From Bdellovibrionales bacterium (lineage in GTDB: Bacteria; Bdellovibrionota; UBA1018; CAIMNF01): a stretch of DNA of 64,000 bases. Made by a program: the position numbers and the translations under genes. Where the stretch lies: contig JAFEAO010000002.1 of the NCBI GenBank assembly GCA_018266375.1, positions 82,991 to 146,990 of the forward strand, written 5' to 3'. The notes under the pieces are model-generated. The model saw only the letters and a program-made list of their open reading frames with translations, was not told where the DNA came from and did no database searches. Every line of letters begins with the position of its first letter. Positions within the stretch are counted from its first letter, which is position 1. Of the stretch, positions 25,730-34,193 are shown in pieces.

Positions 25730-25757
25730 TGATAACAGCTTGAATTTAATTATTCAA
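25730..25757 (-). promoter_or_regulatory. Promoter with inverted repeat for the 25696 gene
   Basis: On the minus strand TTGAAT (25752-25757), 16 bp and TTATCA (25730-25735). The -35 box is one arm of the inverted repeat TTGAAT-N6-ATTCAA (25740-25757), a possible operator. Confidence 0.4.
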
Positions 25758-25838
25758 TACAGTTTATGTAATAAATATAGATAAAACTGACTTAAATAGT
25801 CTTTTTGGAGCAAGTTCACTCGCAGTGGGGGGTAGGCC

Positions 25839-26714
25839 TTAGCTTCCCGATGATCCGGCCGGGACTTCGACCACGCGGATCCCGTCTTTGACAAGAGCGC
25901 CCGGACGATCGATGACCGCGTCGCCTTCGGTAAGACCATTGCCGATCATCACCTCCTCGTTGTTACGATTCAGGATGGTGACGTTTTTCTCGCGCGCATG
26001 GCGATCGACCACGCGAAACACGGTCCAGTTTTTCTTGTTTCGAAACGCGGCTCCGATCGGGATCTTCAGCGCGTCCGGGAACTTTGCGACTTGAATGCTG
26101 ATCGCGAGTTCGGTACGTTCACCGAGTTTTTTGAAGATGTCGGAAGGCACGTCCTGAAGGACGCCCGCGATCGGTACTTTGCCTTCTTTCTCGGGATCGG
26201 GTTTGCCGATGTGGGTGATCACGCCTTTAAGCGGTTCCGGGCCGCCCCATTTCGTGATCGTAAACGAGTCGTTCAGGTGGACTTGCTCGGCATCGCTCGG
26301 GATGAGGTCGGTAAGCATTTCCATGTGTTCCGGATCCGAGATCTCGATGATCGGTTCTTTACGTTCGACCTTGCCCATGGCGTGGTGAAACACCTTGGAG
26401 ACAACACCGGTCACGGCGGCACGTAGGTTTTCAAAGTTCGGCCCGATCAAGATTTCAGTCACGACGGCGCCTTGACGGATCTCATCGCCCACGCCGAAGT
26501 TCGGCTTCTTCGCGCTGCCTTCGGCGAATGCCGCGACGGTGTAGCGAGTCTTCGATTGGATGATGCCTTCGCCGTGGACGCGGGATTCAAACAATCCACG
26601 AGTGGCTTTGACAAGTTCGACCGGCTCCGGGCCTCGCACCACCGCGAAGTACACCAGTACGGCGGCGCAAACCGCTTTCACTGTCCAATCAATTACTGTG
26701 GGTAGAACTTTCAT
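25839..26714 (-). CDS. Membrane-fusion (HlyD/RND adaptor-like) protein
   Basis: 291 aa. A single N-terminal TM (about residues 8-27) anchors a periplasmic part. This contains a lipoyl-like segment (GVGDEIRQGAVVTEI and VTGVVSKVFHH) and a beta-barrel domain (EVHLNDSFTITKWGG-type strands with GVITHIGKPDPE). A C-terminal membrane-proximal domain ends in GLTEGDAVIDRPGALVKDGIRV, as in efflux adaptors. The long helical hairpin is short or missing. No transporter is adjacent. The RND/TolC operon 2.2 kb away lacks an adaptor, so this may serve it. AAGGAG precedes ATG 26714. Confidence 0.75.
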   Translation of the reverse strand: MKVLPTVIDWTVKAVCAAVLVYFAVVRGPEPVELVKATRGLFESRVHGEGIIQSKTRYTVAAFAEGSAKKPNFGVGDEIRQGAVVTEILIGPNFENLRAAVTGVVSKVFHHAMGKVERKEPIIEISDPEHMEMLTDLIPSDAEQVHLNDSFTITKWGGPEPLKGVITHIGKPDPEKEGKVPIAGVLQDVPSDIFKKLGERTELAISIQVAKFPDALKIPIGAAFRNKKNWTVFRVVDRHAREKNVTILNRNNEEVMIGNGLTEGDAVIDRPGALVKDGIRVVEVPAGSSGS

Positions 26715-26828
26715 CACGGCTCCTTAAGTTTCATTATTGCAGAGTCCGGGGTATTTGCACCCCTAATAATCCGGAAAAATGCGCCACCCCAGGCAATCAA
26801 CGATATTTCGGCAAATCCCGAAAACCCA

Positions 26829-26837
26829 TGATATAAC
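26829..26837 (+). promoter_or_regulatory. Extended -10 promoter of metG, predicted leaderless
   Basis: TGA-TATAAC ends 6 nt before ATG 26844. Confidence 0.5.
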
Positions 26838-26843
26838 GCGGGA

Positions 26844-28814
26844 ATGACCTCCAAGCCCAATCAGCCGCCATCGGGCGCGTTCAATGCCAATGCTTTTAAT
26901 CCATTAGACATCGAAGCGATGAAAAAGCAGGTCGTGCGCCCTTCCAAGATGGTGATTACCGGTGGTATGCCGTACGCAAACGGGCCGTTGCATCTCGGCC
27001 ACTTGGCTGGCGCGATGATCCCACCCGACGTTTTTGCCCGATATATGCGCATGCTTATCGGCGCCGAAAACGTATTACACGTTTGCGGTACCGACGATCA
27101 CGGTTCGACGAGCGAACTCGCTGCGCTCAAAGCAGGCAAGCCGGTGCGTGAGTTCATTGATGGCATTCACGTCACTCAAGCCGAGACCTTGCGTCGTTAC
27201 TCGATCGGCGTGGATACCTACACCGGTACTTCTCGCCCGGAGTGCTATCCGGAACATGTGGCTCTCGCTCAAGACTTTATCCGTAAGCTTTATAAAAACA
27301 ACATGCTCGACAAGCGCATGAGTCGGCAGTGGTTCGACACCGAGATCAATCGTTTCCTGCAAGATCGTTTGGTCAGCGGCAAATGCCCGAACCCGAAGTG
27401 CGATAACGATCGCGCTTACTCGGACGAGTGCGAGAAGTGCGGAACGCATTATGACCCATCCGAGCTCTTGAATCCAATAAGTGCCGTGACGGGTAGCGTA
27501 CCCGTGTTGAAAGACACCGTTCATTGGTGGCTTGATCTCTGGAAGGTGTCCGAAGAACTCCGCACCTGGATCCAAAGCAAAACCAAAACTTGGCGCCAGT
27601 CGGTTTACAATGAAGTCATTAACACCGTTCTTCCGGCTCTGAGCTTCGACAACACGCACGAAGCCAAATACAAAGAGCTTAAAGACCAACTTCCAAAACA
27701 CAAAAGCAAGTACGCTGCCGGCAAAAAAGTCGCGTGTACGTTTGAAACCAAGGCTGACTTAAATACCGGCCGCGCATTTCTCGACAAACACGGTATTCCA
27801 AATGAGCTTCTCGACGGATGGGCGCATCGCTCGATTTCGCGCGACGTCGCTTGGGGGATTCCGATGCCGGCCGACCTCGATCCCGAGATGATGGGCAAGA
27901 CCCTCTACGTCTGGCCGGATTCGCTGGTCGCGCCGATTTCGTTTTCGAAAGTGGCGCTCAAGCAGTCAGAACGTGATCCGGAGAGGTTTGTGGAATTTTG
28001 GAAAGACCCGAAAGCGCGCATTTGTCAGTTCCTCGGGCAAGACAACGTTTACTTTTACGTCCTCATGCAAGGTGCGATGTGGCTTGGCTCGCAATCCGAT
28101 ATTCATCGCACGCCGCAAGCGGGCGAATACCAACTTACCGACGTTTTTAGCGTGTACCACTTGATGGTCAACGGCGAGAAGATGAGTAAGTCGACCGGCA
28201 ATTACTACACCGGTGATCAGCTCCTCGATGAGAAGGGCTATTCGGCGGATCAGGTTCGTTACTTTTTAGCGATGCTGAGCTTGCATGAAAAGGCTTCGAA
28301 CTTTGATCTCGCCACGCTCGACGAGCGCAATCGCTTCCTGGCAGGGCCGATGAACGCCGCGTTCGAGAAGCCGATTTCCGCCTGTCATTCCAAATTCGGT
28401 GGGAAAGTGCCCGAAGGCAAGCTCAACGATAAGGTTTTGGCCGAGACCGCGAAGCTCGTTAAAAAGTATCTGCACTCGATGGAGCGCGCCGAGTATCCGA
28501 TTCTCCTGAACTTGGTCGAGAACTACGCCCGTCAAATCAACAGTCTCTTCACTCAGTTCAAGCCGCACGACGATCGTCAGCCGCTCGAGCAGCGGAGTGA
28601 TGCGCTTTATTCCTGCTTCTATGTGCTCAAGAACCTCATGATCATGCTCTACCCGTTCGTGCCGAGCACGATGGATAAACTTCGTGAGTCGCTGAAGTTG
28701 CCGAGGTCGGTGTTTAGTATCGACGAGCTCGGTACCGGCATCCAGGCCGGACATGAGATCGGCGACAAGCAGCAGTACTTCCCGGCAGTCGATGGTGTGA
28801 CTCAGGAAACTTAA
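26844..28814 (+). CDS. metG: Methionyl-tRNA synthetase
   Basis: 656 aa class Ia synthetase that charges tRNA-Met. The HIGH motif appears as HLGH in YANGPLHLGHLAGA, and KMSKS is residues 446-450. The zinc-knuckle insert has CPNPKCDN and CEKCG. CGTDDHGS and WPDSLVAPI match the active site. Two oddities are a 35-residue N-terminal extension before the first strand and an insert of about 60 residues before RSISRDVAWGIP. The usual EMAP/Trbp111 C-terminal domain is not evident. There is an extended -10 directly before ATG. Confidence 0.96.
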   Translation: MTSKPNQPPSGAFNANAFNPLDIEAMKKQVVRPSKMVITGGMPYANGPLHLGHLAGAMIPPDVFARYMRMLIGAENVLHVCGTDDHGSTSELAALKAGKPVREFIDGIHVTQAETLRRYSIGVDTYTGTSRPECYPEHVALAQDFIRKLYKNNMLDKRMSRQWFDTEINRFLQDRLVSGKCPNPKCDNDRAYSDECEKCGTHYDPSELLNPISAVTGSVPVLKDTVHWWLDLWKVSEELRTWIQSKTKTWRQSVYNEVINTVLPALSFDNTHEAKYKELKDQLPKHKSKYAAGKKVACTFETKADLNTGRAFLDKHGIPNELLDGWAHRSISRDVAWGIPMPADLDPEMMGKTLYVWPDSLVAPISFSKVALKQSERDPERFVEFWKDPKARICQFLGQDNVYFYVLMQGAMWLGSQSDIHRTPQAGEYQLTDVFSVYHLMVNGEKMSKSTGNYYTGDQLLDEKGYSADQVRYFLAMLSLHEKASNFDLATLDERNRFLAGPMNAAFEKPISACHSKFGGKVPEGKLNDKVLAETAKLVKKYLHSMERAEYPILLNLVENYARQINSLFTQFKPHDDRQPLEQRSDALYSCFYVLKNLMIMLYPFVPSTMDKLRESLKLPRSVFSIDELGTGIQAGHEIGDKQQYFPAVDGVTQET

Positions 28815-28868
28815 TCCTTGATCTCCTTAAGTGGTTGCGCTGATGGAGTCAAGTTATTGAATGACTTA

Positions 28869-28909
28869 AATATTATGTTTTTATAATATTATGGTTAACT
28901 AATATTATG
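28869..28909. promoter_or_regulatory. Three AATATTATG direct repeats, candidate ArsR-family operator
   Basis: AATATTATG occurs at 28869, 28885 and 28901, exactly 16 bp apart. The middle copy is within the palindrome ATAATATTAT (28883-28892), and the third copy overlaps the promoter spacer of the arsR-type gene. This fits autorepression by the encoded regulator. Confidence 0.55.
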
Positions 28910-28922
28910 TTTATGTTATATT
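28895..28922 (+). promoter_or_regulatory. Promoter of the arsR-tolC-RND operon, predicted leaderless
   Basis: TTAACT (28895-28900), 16 bp, TATATT (28917-28922), then 7 nt to ATG 28930. No Shine-Dalgarno. Confidence 0.45.
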
Positions 28923-28929
28923 ATAACGT

Positions 28930-29241
28930 ATGACAACCGTATCTAAAGAAAACATGACTAAGGCTATTCTCCAAAAGTGCGATGAAGTCAGCCAGGTGCT
29001 GAAGTCGCTCTCGCATCCCGTCCGGCTTAAAGTCTTGTGTCAGGTGATTGACGGCGAAAAAAGCGTGAACGAACTCACTGAGTTCTGCGAAATTTCGCAA
29101 TCGGCGATGTCTCAGTTTTTAAACCGGATGAGGAGCGAGGGCGTCGTCGAGTCTCGCAAAGAAGGGACCTCGGTCTACTACAGCATCGCAAACCCGAAAT
29201 TGATCCGTTTACTCAGGTCCGTCAAGGAAATTTACTGCTAG
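28930..29241 (+). CDS. ArsR-family transcriptional repressor
   Basis: 103 aa winged helix: LKSLSHPVRLKVLCQVIDGEKSVNELTEFCEISQSAMSQFLNRMRSEGVVESRKEGTS-type layout, with the recognition helix at SQSAMSQFLNRM. There are three candidate ligand cysteines (residues 17, 38 and 53), plus one as the C-terminal residue. None forms the CVC metal motif of ArsR proper, so the inducer is unknown. It starts a probable operon with tolC-type and RND genes (7 and about 1,300 nt downstream) and likely represses them through the repeats upstream. Confidence 0.87.
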   Translation: MTTVSKENMTKAILQKCDEVSQVLKSLSHPVRLKVLCQVIDGEKSVNELTEFCEISQSAMSQFLNRMRSEGVVESRKEGTSVYYSIANPKLIRLLRSVKEIYC

Positions 29242-29248
29242 AGGAGTT

Positions 29249-30568
29249 ATGAAATACATCGTCGCAATTTTAATCCTGATGAGTGGAGCTGCCGCGTCCG
29301 CCGAAACCACGAATGTGCTGGAATTTGACGAACTCTGGAGGCAGGTTCGATCCGAGTCTCCCGAGCTTCGAGCGGCCGATCAAGAGCGCAAAGCCGCGGA
29401 GATTCGGTCGCGGAGGCAAGGGCGGCATTGGTATCCGAGGCTTTCGCTTGAAGCTCGGGTGTATTCAACCAATGATCCGGCGATGAACTTCATGTCGATT
29501 TTGGGTCAGCGGCGGATCGGTACCGCGGATTTCGCGCCATCGGTCCTCAATCAACCCGGCAACCAAATTTTCGAGTCGGGTGGACTGCGCGTCGTATTGC
29601 CGATCTACGAAGGCGGGGCCGGCACCGCCGCGGCAGACAGCGCAGATCGGCTGGCGGAGTCCAAACAAGTCGAATTCGAAGCGGCCGAGCTTCAAGTCTA
29701 TTCGCAAGCAGTGTCCAGTTTTGCAGGGATCCTCGCGTTGCAAAATCAAGAACAAGAGTTGACTCGGCTTCTAAAGAACGTCGATGAGGTTTTGTCCCGG
29801 TACAAAGTGGGGACGCGTTCGAATCCGCTCGGTTATTCCGGGCTTCTTGGGCTCAAAAATTTGCGAAATCGGCTGGAGGGCGAACTCGCTTCAAACTCGG
29901 CAAAACTTCAAACCGAGAAAGGCAGGCTCCAGGTGCAGGCTTCAAGGATCGGAGAGGATTGGGTCGCGAAACCCGAGGCGTTTGATGCATTCGTGAAATC
30001 GAGATTGAAGCCCGCCGAAGGCAGCGAGCCGTCGTTATCCGTGCGGGCACTGGAGCTTGCGGCTCAAGCCGTTGACCGATCCGGAGACGCCGAACGATCC
30101 ATGTTTTTGCCTCGCTTCGGGGTATTCGCGAATGGAGATTTGTACGCAGGCAGCCGGTCCGTCGCGACCGGGTTTACGGGGGGAGTGTACCTGCAATGGG
30201 ATTTGTTCGACGCCCGGAATTTTGAAGCGATGGGGGAAGCGTCCGCTCGCGCAAGCGCGATGCAAGGTCGTGCGGAGAGTGCAAACCGGCAGTCTCGGAT
30301 CGCAAGCATCGGGGCGACCCAAAATTTGGAGAGCTTGGAGAAAAATCTTTCGCTCATGAACGATAGCACGAAGTACCTCGAGGAGCAGACATCGCTGACT
30401 CGCGAGCTTTTTCGAAACGGACAAATCAACGCGCTTCAGCTGGTCGAGGTATTATCGAGGCGGACGGATCTCGTGGTGGCACGGACCGCCGCCCAGCTCG
30501 CTTGGACCGAGGCACGGCAGGCTTTGGTGTTGAACTCAGGAGCCCGGAGATCTTATGAAGCAAGATAA
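29249..30568 (+). CDS. TolC-family outer-membrane efflux protein
   Basis: 439 aa with a signal peptide (ends SGAAASA). Two TolC repeats are visible, with the LEFDELWRQVRSESPELRAAD start, PIYEGGAGTAAADSA matching the conserved P-[IL]-[YF]-x-GG segment, and QWDLFDARNFEAMGEA in the second repeat. It forms the outer-membrane duct for the RND pump that follows. GAGGAG precedes ATG. The stop codon lies inside the start of the RND gene (14 bp overlap). Confidence 0.9.
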   Translation: MKYIVAILILMSGAAASAETTNVLEFDELWRQVRSESPELRAADQERKAAEIRSRRQGRHWYPRLSLEARVYSTNDPAMNFMSILGQRRIGTADFAPSVLNQPGNQIFESGGLRVVLPIYEGGAGTAAADSADRLAESKQVEFEAAELQVYSQAVSSFAGILALQNQEQELTRLLKNVDEVLSRYKVGTRSNPLGYSGLLGLKNLRNRLEGELASNSAKLQTEKGRLQVQASRIGEDWVAKPEAFDAFVKSRLKPAEGSEPSLSVRALELAAQAVDRSGDAERSMFLPRFGVFANGDLYAGSRSVATGFTGGVYLQWDLFDARNFEAMGEASARASAMQGRAESANRQSRIASIGATQNLESLEKNLSLMNDSTKYLEEQTSLTRELFRNGQINALQLVEVLSRRTDLVVARTAAQLAWTEARQALVLNSGARRSYEAR

Positions 30569-33500
30569 CGTCGGTTTTGCGGGGAGACTTGCGGGTGCGT
30601 TCGTTCATTCCAAGTTGACGCCGGTGCTCGCGATCGCGAGCATCTTTTTGGGTCTATTTTCGGTCTATCTCACCCCCAAAGAAGAGGAACCGCAGATTTC
30701 CGTGCCGATGATCGACATCCAGGCGGCGGCGCCGGGGATGGAAGCGATGGAGGTCGAACGCAAGGTCACCGAACCCATCGAGCGGGCGATGTGGGGCCTC
30801 GATGGAGTTGAATACGTGTACTCGGCGAGCCGGGCGCATGGAGCTCTGGTCACCGTTCGATTTAAGGTCGGCGAACCGATGGAGCCCAGTCTCGTCAAGG
30901 TTCATCATAAACTGATGAGCATACACGGCGATCTGCCTGTGGCGGGATTGCCGTCGGTGAAAGCGCTTTCGATCGACGACGTGCCATTTCTGACGCTAAC
31001 TTTTAGCTCGTCAAAACGCGACGACGCGGAATTACGCGCCTTGGTGGCGCCTCTGGCGAGGGAGTTGTCGAGTACCCCGGATCTGAGCCGAGTGGAGATC
31101 TTAGGCGGACTGAAGCGCGCGGTCCGGGTTCAGGTGGATCCGAAGCTTCTGGCGAGCCGAGGAGTTGCGTTGGATTCCGTCGCGACGGCACTCAAGCAAA
31201 ATGACGTTTTCGTGCCGGTGGGCAAAAACTGGTCGGCTGACAAAGCCTACGATGTTGAGGTGGGGGGGCGCTTGTCGTCCTCCGACGCGATCGCTGCGAT
31301 CGCAGTAGGAAGCCGAGGGGGGGGCATCGTCCACATTCGTGACATCGCGCGAGTTACCGACGGACCGGAAGAACGCGTTAGAGCGTCGGTGCTGATGGAC
31401 CGCGCGCACCCAAATGAATCGAATCCGGCCGTTTCCATCGTTTTTTCTAAACGGAAAGGCACCAACGTCGTCGATCTTGCGGCCAAGCTTGTCAAACGGG
31501 CGGATGTGTTCGCTAAGACTTTGCCGGAAGACGTTTCGATGGTGGAGATGCGGAATTATGGCACCACCGCCGATCAGAAATCCAAAGAATTGATCGAGCA
31601 TTTACTGCTCGCTACCCTGTCGGTCTCGTTGCTCATCGCGCTCGTCATGGGAGTTCGTGCGTCGCTTGTGGTCGCGGTCGCGATTCCGGTGACCTTGGCT
31701 TTGACCCTCGCGATCTATTATTTCATGGGTTACACGCTCAACCGGATTACTTTGTTCGCGCTGATTTTCTCGATCGGGATCTTGGTGGATGACGCGATCG
31801 TCGTCGTCGAGAACATCGAACGGCACTTGAAAGCGGACGCGCGCGCAGGCTTGGTGCGAGCCACGCTTCGCGCGGTGTCCGAGGTGGGCAACCCGACGAT
31901 TCTCGCCACTTTTACCGTGATTGCGGCCATTCTGCCGATGGCGTTCGTCCGTGGGATGATGGGACCTTACATGAAGCCGATTCCAGTCGGTGCAAGTTTG
32001 GCCATGATTCTATCGCTCTTTGTCGCTTTTATCATCACCCCTTGGGCGGCGGTTAAACTTTTGAAGCACGATGATTCGAGTCACGATGCGCAGCATCCCT
32101 CGACCGAGGGCAAGCTCGATCACGTTTACCGCCGGGTCATGGATCGGCTTCTCGGATTCCGGAAATCGTCCCTGATTTTCGGAGGATTGATCGTATTTCT
32201 TTTCATCGCCTCCGCGAGCCTCATTTATTTCAAAGCGGTAAAAGTCAAGATGCTCCCGTTCGATAACAAGAATGAATTTCAAGTGCTCATCGATTATCCG
32301 GCAGAAACCCCGCTTGTCAAAAGCGTCTTGTACTCAAAGCGGCTCGCTTCACTGCTCTTGGAGAACCCTGATGTCAAACGCGTGCAAGTCTTTGCCGGTG
32401 AGGCGGCTCCATTTTCGTTCTCAGGGATGGTTAAACACTCGTTTTCACGTCGCGACGATTTTCAATCCGACTTGCAGGTCGTGCTGACCGAGAAAGACGA
32501 TCGCAAACTCTCAAGCCATCAGATCATCGAAGCTTTGCGCCCTCTGATTTCCAAGTTCGGGCAGGACATGCGCGCGGTCACTAAAGTTTTGGAGGTGCCG
32601 CCGGGGCCTCCGGTGATGGCGACCCTGCTCGCGGAAGTCTATGGCCCAGACCGCGAGACTCGCGAAAGAGTCGCGACGGAAGTCGAACGAGTTTTCGCGG
32701 CTGAGCCAAGCGTGGTCGACTTGGATACGAGCCTGCGTCCGGGGCGTCCTCGTCAGATTTACGGGTTCGATTCGGTACGCGGCGGTCAACTGGGAGTCAG
32801 TGCGGCGCAGATCGCGAATGCCGGACGGCTCACGTTTTCGGAGTCTCCGGTGATCCGGCTCGCCGATGCAGCGAGCCCCGAAGACGTCAGCGTGGATTTG
32901 TCGGTCGCGCAGGAGGCCCGATCGAGTTTACGTCCATTCGCCGGCCAAATTACGAATTCGTTTGAAGCAGGGTCGGTTCAAGTCGACAGAGTCGTCCGTT
33001 CCCCAGAACTTGAAAAATCGGTGACGCTTTATCGCAAAAATCTAAAACCCGTCTCTTACGTGATGAGCGAGCTGTCGGGAAGCGAAGAGGCTCCCGTTTA
33101 TGGAATTATGAAAATCGTACCGAAAATTAAATACGCCACTCAAACGGCCGAAGTCCCCTGGGATACTCGTGAGCCCGTCGTCAAGTGGGACGGGGAATGG
33201 TTCATCACTTACGAGGTATTTCGAGATCTCGGCGGCGCATTTGCCGTGGTGATGGTTTTGATCTACATCCTGGTGCTGGGTTGGTTTCGTAGTTTTGCGG
33301 TGCCGCTGGTGATTATGGCGCCGATCCCGATCAGCCTTATCGGGATTTTGCCGGGGCACGCGATTCTCGGCGCCTATTTCACGGCGACCTCGATGATCGG
33401 GTTCATCGCGGGCGCGGGAATCATCGTTCGGAATTCCATTATCTTGGTCGACTTTATCGAGCACCAGATCGCAGGGGGGATGGAACTTAAAGAGGCTGTG

Positions 33501-33728
33501 ACCAGCGCGGGGGTTCTCCGGTTTCGCCCGATGCTTCTGACCGCGGCTGCCGTGGTCGTCGGGAGCGCAGTCATGCTTTCCGATCCGATTTTCCAGGGCT
33601 TGGCGGTCAGTTTGATGTTCGGCGAAATCGCGGCGACGCTACTGAGCCGATTCGCCGTTCCGATTCTTTATTACTGGTTTGTCGGCAGGTCCCGAGTCCG
33701 ATTTATCCGCTTGGAGGCAAAGAATTAG
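30555..33728 (+). CDS. RND-family efflux permease
   Basis: 1057 aa, normal RND length. TM1 is near residue 20, followed by a large periplasmic loop, a TM2-6 block (about residues 340-520), a second loop and TM8-12 (about 880-1045). TM4 carries GILVDDAIVVVENIERHL with the proton-relay Asp pair. The second half reads IGFIAGAGIIVRNSIILVDFIE. PKEEEPQISVPMIDI resembles the HAE-1 branch. Substrate is unknown. The gene overlaps tolC by 14 bp. No adaptor gene is in the operon. The last 90 bp overlap the opposite DUF2127 gene. Confidence 0.93.
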   Translation: MKQDNVGFAGRLAGAFVHSKLTPVLAIASIFLGLFSVYLTPKEEEPQISVPMIDIQAAAPGMEAMEVERKVTEPIERAMWGLDGVEYVYSASRAHGALVTVRFKVGEPMEPSLVKVHHKLMSIHGDLPVAGLPSVKALSIDDVPFLTLTFSSSKRDDAELRALVAPLARELSSTPDLSRVEILGGLKRAVRVQVDPKLLASRGVALDSVATALKQNDVFVPVGKNWSADKAYDVEVGGRLSSSDAIAAIAVGSRGGGIVHIRDIARVTDGPEERVRASVLMDRAHPNESNPAVSIVFSKRKGTNVVDLAAKLVKRADVFAKTLPEDVSMVEMRNYGTTADQKSKELIEHLLLATLSVSLLIALVMGVRASLVVAVAIPVTLALTLAIYYFMGYTLNRITLFALIFSIGILVDDAIVVVENIERHLKADARAGLVRATLRAVSEVGNPTILATFTVIAAILPMAFVRGMMGPYMKPIPVGASLAMILSLFVAFIITPWAAVKLLKHDDSSHDAQHPSTEGKLDHVYRRVMDRLLGFRKSSLIFGGLIVFLFIASASLIYFKAVKVKMLPFDNKNEFQVLIDYPAETPLVKSVLYSKRLASLLLENPDVKRVQVFAGEAAPFSFSGMVKHSFSRRDDFQSDLQVVLTEKDDRKLSSHQIIEALRPLISKFGQDMRAVTKVLEVPPGPPVMATLLAEVYGPDRETRERVATEVERVFAAEPSVVDLDTSLRPGRPRQIYGFDSVRGGQLGVSAAQIANAGRLTFSESPVIRLADAASPEDVSVDLSVAQEARSSLRPFAGQITNSFEAGSVQVDRVVRSPELEKSVTLYRKNLKPVSYVMSELSGSEEAPVYGIMKIVPKIKYATQTAEVPWDTREPVVKWDGEWFITYEVFRDLGGAFAVVMVLIYILVLGWFRSFAVPLVIMAPIPISLIGILPGHAILGAYFTATSMIGFIAGAGIIVRNSIILVDFIEHQIAGGMELKEAVTSAGVLRFRPMLLTAAAVVVGSAVMLSDPIFQGLAVSLMFGEIAATLLSRFAVPILYYWFVGRSRVRFIRLEAKN

Positions 33729-34193
33729 TTGATTAGCTTTTTTGCGGAGCAGGAGCAAGCGGATAAAGTAAATCACCATCACGACGTTGACCGTTGTGAG
33801 AAGCGCACCCGCTACCGTGAGATGATTCGCCAGATGCATGAACTCGACCGGTAAATAAACCGCGCAGGAAATCATCGCTACCCATTCGGCCCAGTGACGG
33901 GCAAACCACAGCCCGTAAGCCTCGATGAATCGAAACAGCGAGTAAACTGCGGTGGCGGCGGCCATCCACTTAATGCGCTCGGGGCTGAGGTCGTCCATCG
34001 CATGCAAAAAAATCCGAGGGTAGTGGTGAGCGGGGTTCAACCGTAGGTGGTGGACGATTTCTTCGCCGAGTTCCTCGAAGTCGCGATTGATGTTGGCAAG
34101 GAGTCCGAGCCCGACGATGATGACGATGCCGCCTTTGGATGCTTCGTAGAGGGCGATGGATTTGAGGGCTCGGCCGGCGCTCGAATGAATCAC
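33639..34193 (-). CDS. DUF2127 membrane protein
   Basis: 184 aa with four predicted TM helices: SIALYEASKGGIVIIVGLGLL, then MAAATAVYSLFRFIEAYGLWFARHWAEWVA, which is the conserved family segment, and two more. Function is unknown. GTG 34193 is preferred because it overlaps the GH15 stop as GTGA with GGAG upstream; a GTG at 34208 is also open. The last 90 bp, encoding a polar tail, are antisense to the end of the RND gene. Confidence 0.8.
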   Translation of the reverse strand: MIHSSAGRALKSIALYEASKGGIVIIVGLGLLANINRDFEELGEEIVHHLRLNPAHHYPRIFLHAMDDLSPERIKWMAAATAVYSLFRFIEAYGLWFARHWAEWVAMISCAVYLPVEFMHLANHLTVAGALLTTVNVVMVIYFIRLLLLRKKANQLILCLQADKSDSGPADKPVIKNRNGESAQ

